A DNA stretch of 64,000 nucleotides, from assembly GCA_020199775.1 (NCBI GenBank), contig JAIVJZ010000041.1:558001-622000 (forward strand). The letters run 5' to 3'. This DNA comes from Acidobacteriota bacterium (GTDB lineage: Bacteria > Acidobacteriota > Blastocatellia > Pyrinomonadales > Pyrinomonadaceae). A program made the translations under genes and the position numbers. The number at the start of each line of letters is the position of its first letter. The first letter of the stretch is position 1. This document shows positions 58,217 to 64,000 of the stretch, in pieces. A model generated the notes under the pieces. That model saw nothing but the letters and a program-made list of their open reading frames with translations. It ran no database searches and was not told the origin of the DNA.

Positions 58217-59671
58217 ATGTCACATATTGTAATTGAGAAGGCTAAAGATCTTGCTACAATTGGTCAGATAAAACTGATCGCCGATAAACATCGCCCAGAA
58301 CTCGGCTTTCACTCTAGTCAGGCATTCACCGACAGTTCAGTCAAGAATGAGCTTCTCGTTGCCAAGATCAATGGTGAAGTTCAAGGGTTCGTTCGCTTTC
58401 ACCATAGGCGCGATCATCTGACAACTCTTTATGAAATTGCTACTGCTTTGGATGCGCGGGGCAAAGGAATTGGACGGCAATTAGTCAACGCCCTTGCCAG
58501 CGATTGTAAGGAAGTGGGGTCACGGTGCATAAGGCTCTTCTGTCCCACCGAACTGCTTGCCAACCAGTTCTATGAGAAACTTGGCTTTGTGCGCTCGTCT
58601 CGCCGCAGCCACCCGGGTAAGAGCAGGCCTCTGAATGAGTGGATACTTCCCGTTTTACCACACCGCCCCATCAGCTTCGTCGCGTCACTAACCTCCTGCA
58701 CCCGTGACCTGAAACATCTAACCAGCACATGGGAGGCCGAGGGGCTAGACGGGCGGCCATTTGAGAAGTGTATAATCACCCCGCTCTTCATCGAAGCAAA
58801 GTCGTTCGAGTACGTGCGGTACATACACGACCAATGGGGCGTGGAGGTATTTTTCGACTCAGGCGGGTTCTTCGTCCAACAGGGGAAGATCCGTTACGAC
58901 GAATTGTTCGCGCGGCTTCTGGACTTCTACCGCCAGCATGACTGGGCCGAGTGTTATGTCCTGCCCGACTTCGTCCCGACCTCAAGACACTCGCCGGAGG
59001 AGGTTAGCGAGAGGGTTTTCGTCACTGCCGCCGAGGGGGTGAAATTTCTTAAGCGGCTGCCTCAAGATCTGCGTGGGCGCGCACTCGGTGTGCTACAAGG
59101 GCACACGCCGGAACATCTGAGGTTCTGCCTTGAGGAGTTCTTGAACAGCGGACTGCAGCGCATTGGCTTCGGCAGCTTCGATACGACAGGGGTCAAGGCG
59201 GAGATCAACCTCATGACGGATGGAGCCGCACGCAGATTGGCGTTCGTCCGCGACCTCATCCACCAGAGGTTCATCAACTGTGAAATCGCTTCCGTCCCGG
59301 ATTTACATCTTTTCGGTGTCAGCGCGCCGAACGTCGTCGAACAATTCCGAGGGTTCCTAGCAACGAGTTTCGATAGCTCCGGCTGGCAGCGAACGGCTGG
59401 GTACGGGAACGTATACCTGCCCTTTCAGGGTCGCAAGAACGTGACCCACGGCGGGTCCTCGCTCATGAGTGGGGCGGGACTCAACGCCGCCGAGTTTTAT
59501 GCACAGTCCGAGGTGACGGGCCATTCATGTCCTTTCTGCCGGGACTTCTACAGGCTCCAGCGAGACCGCTTCGCGCGCATGTGGCATAATGCCATCGTTT
59601 TTAACGAGATGGTTGCCACCCTGAACGGGTTAGATTCATCCTCTCAGCAGAAAAAGACCGTCACTCGATGA
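58217..59671 (+). CDS. dpdA: GNAT acetyltransferase fused to a DpdA-like TGT-fold DNA transglycosylase
   Basis: 484 residues in two parts. Residues 1-145 are a GNAT N-acetyltransferase: acetyl-CoA loop R81-GKGIG-R, then NQFYEKLGF at 116-124. Residues about 152-470 are a tRNA-guanine-transglycosylase-type barrel: FFDSGGF with D214 (general acid/base position), VLPD with D251, VLQGH with Q294, IGFGS, DLHLFGV and SFDSSGW with D386 where TGT has its nucleophile. A C-terminal CPFC (438-441) and H457 fit the zinc site. The SFDSSGW form and short length match DpdA, which swaps guanine in DNA for preQ0, rather than bacterial Tgt. The GNAT fusion is unusual. The stop overlaps the next start (ATGA). 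Confidence 0.78.
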   Translation: MSHIVIEKAKDLATIGQIKLIADKHRPELGFHSSQAFTDSSVKNELLVAKINGEVQGFVRFHHRRDHLTTLYEIATALDARGKGIGRQLVNALASDCKEVGSRCIRLFCPTELLANQFYEKLGFVRSSRRSHPGKSRPLNEWILPVLPHRPISFVASLTSCTRDLKHLTSTWEAEGLDGRPFEKCIITPLFIEAKSFEYVRYIHDQWGVEVFFDSGGFFVQQGKIRYDELFARLLDFYRQHDWAECYVLPDFVPTSRHSPEEVSERVFVTAAEGVKFLKRLPQDLRGRALGVLQGHTPEHLRFCLEEFLNSGLQRIGFGSFDTTGVKAEINLMTDGAARRLAFVRDLIHQRFINCEIASVPDLHLFGVSAPNVVEQFRGFLATSFDSSGWQRTAGYGNVYLPFQGRKNVTHGGSSLMSGAGLNAAEFYAQSEVTGHSCPFCRDFYRLQRDRFARMWHNAIVFNEMVATLNGLDSSSQQKKTVTR

Positions 59672-60522
59672 GCACCCGTCACGTTTTCCATACCAGACAC
59701 GATTTCACCCCGGAGTTCGCGTGGGCCGCCTTCCAACTGCTCGCGGGAATCGGGCCAGCCGGGATCGCCCCGTCTGATCTATACAACATCGCGAAGGCCA
59801 CGGCATCGCCGCTAACCAAGAGATCAGACCTGAGCAAACTATTAGCCGCCATGGATGAGGTGGGGCTGACGGAACGTGGGCGCGAACACGTTTCTCTTAC
59901 AGTCGCGGGCGAATGCCTCGCCAAGAGCCTCGGCCGCTATAGGGAAGGTTTCTACGTTGCCGTACATTGTCTTTACTCTTGGATGTGGCTTTGGGAGGGT
60001 GAGGCCGTCGCAACCCCCTCTTGGAGTTACCGTGAAGTGTGCAGTCAACTCCTCGACGCTGGCACCGCAGGGGTAGGAGCCGATGAGCTGGTGTTACGCG
60101 TCGTATCGTCAGCTGCCAGAGCCTTCCAAGCAGAGAAAATATCATTCAGTAGATCGAGCGTAACCGGTGTTACTATGTGGCTGGAAGCACAGTCACCGCA
60201 ACTGATCCAGAGGCGGGGTTCACGTATTTTCACTCACAATATATCAGGTCCGATGGCGGACGCTCTGCGAATTCATGCGGCGGCTCTTTGCGCGTATGCG
60301 GGCAGAGAGGCCCTTTTAGATTCGCGAGGCGTCAGACTTCTGGCTGAGTGCTTCTTGATGCCTGCGGACGAACTAATCGATTATGTCGTTGAGTTCGCGC
60401 AGGCCTCCAAAGAGTTTTTGCTGATCCCCGGCACCCCCAATCGGCTCATCTTCAGCGAGTCTGAGGATCCGTTTATTAACTGGATGGTCACTTCTGTGAA
60501 GAGGAAGTCTACTGCTGCTTAA
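59668..60522 (+). CDS. winged-helix protein of a Dpd-type cluster, DpdG-like
   Basis: 284 residues, start overlapping the dpdA stop by 4 bases. The N-terminus has a winged-helix pattern (FAWAAFQLLAGIGPAGIAPS, LSKLLAAMDEVGLTERG, VSLTVAGECLA). The C-terminal part is helical (GVRLLAECFLMPADELIDYV, ASKEFLLIPGTPNRLIFSES). I see no catalytic motif. In described dpd clusters a protein of this size (DpdG, function unknown) stands before the large ATPase DpdH; the size and position agree, but I cannot confirm the family from sequence alone. It probably works with the downstream ATPase. Confidence 0.55.
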   Translation: MSTRHVFHTRHDFTPEFAWAAFQLLAGIGPAGIAPSDLYNIAKATASPLTKRSDLSKLLAAMDEVGLTERGREHVSLTVAGECLAKSLGRYREGFYVAVHCLYSWMWLWEGEAVATPSWSYREVCSQLLDAGTAGVGADELVLRVVSSAARAFQAEKISFSRSSVTGVTMWLEAQSPQLIQRRGSRIFTHNISGPMADALRIHAAALCAYAGREALLDSRGVRLLAECFLMPADELIDYVVEFAQASKEFLLIPGTPNRLIFSESEDPFINWMVTSVKRKSTAA

Positions 60523-60560
60523 TGCGTGAGAACGTCTCGACACCACTGCGGAGGAAACTG

Positions 60561-63500
60561 ATGGAGAGCGGTCCTCAAGCCTTGCCGAAATTGTCGCCTG
60601 TCGCTGACACCGTGAGCGGAGCCATGGCGCGGGAAAATCCGGCGGATGCCATCGCTCACTACGAACGCCTCGCCGCGCACCTGTGGCTAGCCCCGAAAGT
60701 CGGCGAAGTCGCGGATACAATCTTAGATACCGTGCAAAAAGGGCGCACGGCGTGGGGCAGTCTGTCTGGGCCATACGGGTTCGGCAAAACCGCAGCTGCG
60801 GTTAGTCTATGGAGTCACGCGCGGGAAAGAGGTTTTTTGGCCATCCCCCCGCTGTCATGCACGAACTTCGACGAGTTGGCGCACGGCATTGCGGCACTCG
60901 CGATAGCGCAGGCCCCAATGGCGGAGAAAAAGATCCGCCGGCTCTTCAAAGAAGTCTGGACGGAAGGGTTGGACAGCGTCATCCGCAATGACGCGGAGCG
61001 TTATGAGATGACGCCCCAGAAGCTCCGCCGTCTGTTTCAAGACAAACTCAACACAGGCCAGCTAACACTGGACAGCCGCTGCCATCGTCTAGTCGAGTTT
61101 CTCTCTAGATTAGGAGAGCTGGCGACCGGGTGGTCGAAGGGTCTGCTAGTCATTCTTGACGAACTTCAACAGCTCTTGGGGCCGCTGGACGCTCGCGCGA
61201 TTATCAATTTTCGGGAGTTCGTCTGGGGCATGCGCACGGAGCGGGCGCATTGCGGCGTCATCATTGCCCTTGATTCTCTGCTCGAATCACGGCTGTCCCG
61301 GTGGGCTACCGACATCCTCCATCGAATACGCGAGCACGGCCCCTCCTTACAGTTGTCGCTGGTGTACACGCGAGAGTTTCCACACTGGCTATGGGGTAAC
61401 CTAACGAGCAGTAACGGCTCTGGGGCGCCATTATTTAATGACATGTCCCTGACAAAAGACGTTCTGGTATCACTCGGGCAGTTCGTCGAACGAACGGACA
61501 TTTCCAACGGACCACGAACTGTAGTCGACGTGTTTGGGCGTGCGGCTGAGTACTACCGAAACACGGGTACAAGCTATGACATCCCCGCTTTAGTCGAAGA
61601 TATTCATCGTGGTCGCTTCCGTTACTTCGGCGAGGGGGCGGCGTTGCAAACTGCTCTGACGCAACTCTTCAGCGACGAGTATATTTTGCAGGATCAGACT
61701 CGCGAGATTCTGGTCCGGACCCTGGCTGCGTTCCCTCTCGGCTGTTCTATAGAAACGCTCCGCCGTTTTATTCCGCAAGAGAAGAAACTGAAAAAGGCCA
61801 AGGGCGATCTCTTCGGGCCGCTCCTGGTCGAGCTTTCGGACGGACTTGCGTTGGAAAAGTTACAGCAGGTGCGCCGCCTTGGAACCGACTGGGAGCAGGT
61901 CTTTGCGCGTTGCTGGGAGACACTTCCGGCTCTTGATGCCCTCGCCGCTCACACGCCTGACATCCTGCGTCGTGTTCTGGTACCCAGATTATTTCCGAAA
62001 GGCAATCCGGCTAGTCCACAGTGGGAGCAGATAGCTGATGAATCGAGGCAAGCCCTCTCGGGTTGGCAGATTGTGAAGGGAACGTTCGACGAATCATATC
62101 CACAGAGGGAAATCGCGCTGTTCATCGCGGCTCATGAACCGGAAAGCTGGCCTCAAGACGTAGATCTGTGTGTGGTTTTGCTTTGCGACTCCCAGCTTGA
62201 ACTGGAAATTGAGTCTAGTGCCGAATTGATGGAAAAAGATGGGGTGACAGGCATCGTAATCAGGCTGCCGGTAATGAAGCCCCTTGAGCGGCAAGTGCCT
62301 GCCGATCTTGAACGCTACCGTAAATACGTTCAGCCGGAGCCATTCCGCCCGTCAACTATTCTATCGGCCGTGCATGACCTCGAGGTATATCTGGGTGACC
62401 TTGGCAGTAAAGATGACTTAGACGCGCAAAGACCTGTTGAGGAAGAAGCCAGAATGAGGCGAGCCAAGGCATTCGTTACAATCACCTTGGATTTCATCGT
62501 GCGGGAGATGATACAGGGGCATGTAGACTTGGGGAGCGGATCAAAAATTCAATTAAGCGGGCCGGAACTCCTGCAAGCACTTTTCGCCTCCGCGTGTCGC
62601 CGCCGTTTCTCTGAATATGAGACTTTAGTGAAAACCCCCGCGTGGCGTGAGGTGCTCAAAACCTATCGGCGAGGACTCAGATCACCACGCTTAAATTCGG
62701 CAGCCCGACAAGGACGACAAAATCTAAAGATGCCGAAAGCGGAAATGATGCTAGAGTTGTTCGAACAGACCAGTACTGCAGCGGGCGACAGCTTTTTAAG
62801 GATGCTGGGCCCCTTAGCTGTAACCTCTGGAACTCATCAGGAATTCTCCATGCGCCTCGCCATGCACCCGGCAGAGGTCTTACTCCTTAACTACATAAAG
62901 AGTTTGAAGGGCACGAAGGGCGTGCCGACGGAGGCCGGGAAGCAGTTCCTGCACCATAACGGGTATATAGGAGATGAAGCGGAAGAGATCATTCATTTGC
63001 TCTCCGATAGAGAACTGCTCGTTGTGGACAAGAGCGGTAACCTCAAGGCCGTTCAAAACGCGCACGCCACTCGTAATGCCCTGCTCGAAAAGATAACCGT
63101 TGCTGAACGCCAACTAAAAAGACTTGATTATGTGCTCCCAGACGCTCCATCTGGTTCGGATTCGGTAAAGGAACTGCAAGTCTATGCGGACATGCTCGAA
63201 GAGCATTTAGCGTCGCGCGTCGAAGAGCAGTCCAAGGATTTAATCAAATTTGCTCCATCCTTGCGACAAATGATCGGGACGGTTCTTGCCACAAATGTGG
63301 AGACGGATTGGGCAACAACAGAATTGAGCATGCACTTAAAAGGCGTTATGACTGTCCTAACGGACGCCAAGGAGGACTTGCTGAAGGCACTGCGCAAGGA
63401 ACTAAAACGAGTGGAAGAGGAAGTTGGTAAAGCTGGACATACCAGTGTTGAATGGGCGGTGGCTTGGAGACGAAGAAGGGATTCATTCCTCAATACTGAA

Positions 63501-64000
63501 GAAAAGCTCAGGAACCGCGTCGCACAGTTTGCCGCACGAGCCGCGGCGTTAAGTTTATGGTCAGCACGGAACGACCAGTTGCTCGCAACCGGAATTTTGT
63601 GTGAAAAAGTGCGAGCCACAGATCCTGGGCCGCTGAAAATATTAAGCCGACTTGTCCGCGATTACCGTGAGAAATTCTCCCTAGACACATGGTTAAGCCT
63701 TAGGGATGTTGATGAGTTTACCGAACGACTACAATCAGTCCAATCGGAAGTGCAAGGACTGCTTTTCAGGCAAGTACAAGCTTTTAACCTAGAGTTGGAA
63801 ACGCTTAGGAGAGCATATCTTCCCGTACTGCCCTCAACGCCACCACCTTCCTTTGAGGCTACTGTGGACGGCGAAGCAGGGCGTATTACTCTTAATAAAA
63901 CTTTCCAAGAGTTATACCGATGGGCTTTAGCTGGGTTCCAAGCTCATATCGACAATTGCCGGCGGCTTAAGGAGACAGGTCTGCCGTGGCATGATCTCAC
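60561..64000 (+). CDS. giant P-loop ATPase, DpdH-like, 3' partial
   Basis: Starts at ATG 60561, preceded by GGAGGA, and stays open for 1146 codons to the window end. Residues 70-77 are Walker A (GPYGFGKT); LLVILDELQQLL with D200-E201 is Walker B. The region between resembles an AAA+/STAND-type ATPase core. Later parts are helical with coiled coil (KEDLLKALRKELKRVEEEV) and a possible winged helix near residues 780-830 (VLLLNYIKSLKGTKGVPTEA, IIHLLSDRELLVVDKSGNL). The size and order after a DpdG-sized gene fit DpdH, a putative restriction-side ATPase of Dpd systems. BREX BrxC/PglY-like ATPases are the main alternative. Confidence 0.6.
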   Translation, partial: MESGPQALPKLSPVADTVSGAMARENPADAIAHYERLAAHLWLAPKVGEVADTILDTVQKGRTAWGSLSGPYGFGKTAAAVSLWSHARERGFLAIPPLSCTNFDELAHGIAALAIAQAPMAEKKIRRLFKEVWTEGLDSVIRNDAERYEMTPQKLRRLFQDKLNTGQLTLDSRCHRLVEFLSRLGELATGWSKGLLVILDELQQLLGPLDARAIINFREFVWGMRTERAHCGVIIALDSLLESRLSRWATDILHRIREHGPSLQLSLVYTREFPHWLWGNLTSSNGSGAPLFNDMSLTKDVLVSLGQFVERTDISNGPRTVVDVFGRAAEYYRNTGTSYDIPALVEDIHRGRFRYFGEGAALQTALTQLFSDEYILQDQTREILVRTLAAFPLGCSIETLRRFIPQEKKLKKAKGDLFGPLLVELSDGLALEKLQQVRRLGTDWEQVFARCWETLPALDALAAHTPDILRRVLVPRLFPKGNPASPQWEQIADESRQALSGWQIVKGTFDESYPQREIALFIAAHEPESWPQDVDLCVVLLCDSQLELEIESSAELMEKDGVTGIVIRLPVMKPLERQVPADLERYRKYVQPEPFRPSTILSAVHDLEVYLGDLGSKDDLDAQRPVEEEARMRRAKAFVTITLDFIVREMIQGHVDLGSGSKIQLSGPELLQALFASACRRRFSEYETLVKTPAWREVLKTYRRGLRSPRLNSAARQGRQNLKMPKAEMMLELFEQTSTAAGDSFLRMLGPLAVTSGTHQEFSMRLAMHPAEVLLLNYIKSLKGTKGVPTEAGKQFLHHNGYIGDEAEEIIHLLSDRELLVVDKSGNLKAVQNAHATRNALLEKITVAERQLKRLDYVLPDAPSGSDSVKELQVYADMLEEHLASRVEEQSKDLIKFAPSLRQMIGTVLATNVETDWATTELSMHLKGVMTVLTDAKEDLLKALRKELKRVEEEVGKAGHTSVEWAVAWRRRRDSFLNTEEKLRNRVAQFAARAAALSLWSARNDQLLATGILCEKVRATDPGPLKILSRLVRDYREKFSLDTWLSLRDVDEFTERLQSVQSEVQGLLFRQVQAFNLELETLRRAYLPVLPSTPPPSFEATVDGEAGRITLNKTFQELYRWALAGFQAHIDNCRRLKETGLPWHDL

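Overview
The window looks like a chromosomal segment of an acidobacterium, most like the Blastocatellia/Pyrinomonadaceae branch. This is inferred from about 65% GC, the paired DUF1501 and DUF1800 secreted proteins, a type IV pilus block (pilB, pilT, pilC), and many small TPR or propeller proteins with signal peptides. No 16S gene is present, so the taxonomy is an inference. Nearly all of 1-56400 reads as core genome. From about 56400 base composition drops to roughly half GC and the content becomes that of a genomic island.

Layout. 1-3438: two SAM methyltransferases (the first CmoM-like and cut by the window edge) and a secreted helical-repeat protein. 3478-7653: a four-gene minus-strand glycan operon (DUF2064 transferase, GT87, dTDP-L-rhamnose 4-epimerase-like SDR, GT2). 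8305-8380: tRNA-Glu(UUC). 8505-18611: TPR protein, NfeD-like protein, lnt, prfB (with its +1 frameshift site), ftsK, a comEA-like gene and glycerate kinase. 18707-22086: a cupin and comEC. 22348-25728: a 1126-residue TIR-WD40-Roc-DUF4365 protein that resembles an immune sensor. 25769-31502: a TrmA/RlmD-type methyltransferase, coaX, a GT1, an AhpD-like gene with an in-frame UGA and a SECIS-like hairpin (a candidate selenoprotein), and birA. 31629-35608: a restriction-modification enzyme split into two genes by a Uma2 gene and an orphan HicB gene. 35872-45048: a membrane protein, YVTN propeller, DUF1501/DUF1800 pair, M28 peptidase and AMP ligase. 45243-47460: sigma factor and anti-sigma in different frames. 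47685-49161: queE and queC. 51002-56398: pilB, a small secreted protein, pilT and pilC.

56400-64000: a 777-bp noncoding segment bounded by an 11-bp inverted repeat, a degenerate queE fragment, an intact queD, a GNAT domain fused to a TGT-fold transglycosylase of the DpdA type, a winged-helix protein and a very large P-loop ATPase running off the end. These genes overlap or abut. The best reading is the left part of a Dpd-type system that puts 7-deazaguanine bases into DNA. Its preQ0 supply would draw on the island queD and the host queE/queC 9-10 kb upstream.

Running through the core region are about fourteen intergenic hairpin elements whose arms are tandem repeats of short words, mostly heptamers (TTTCAAG, GATGAAC, GGGATGA, AATCGTG, GGGTAAG and CCCGTCA classes). 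Almost every heptamer carries a stop triplet on one strand. Because 7 is not a multiple of 3, three copies place a stop in every frame. Several genes take their stop codon, or an apparent start, from these arms.
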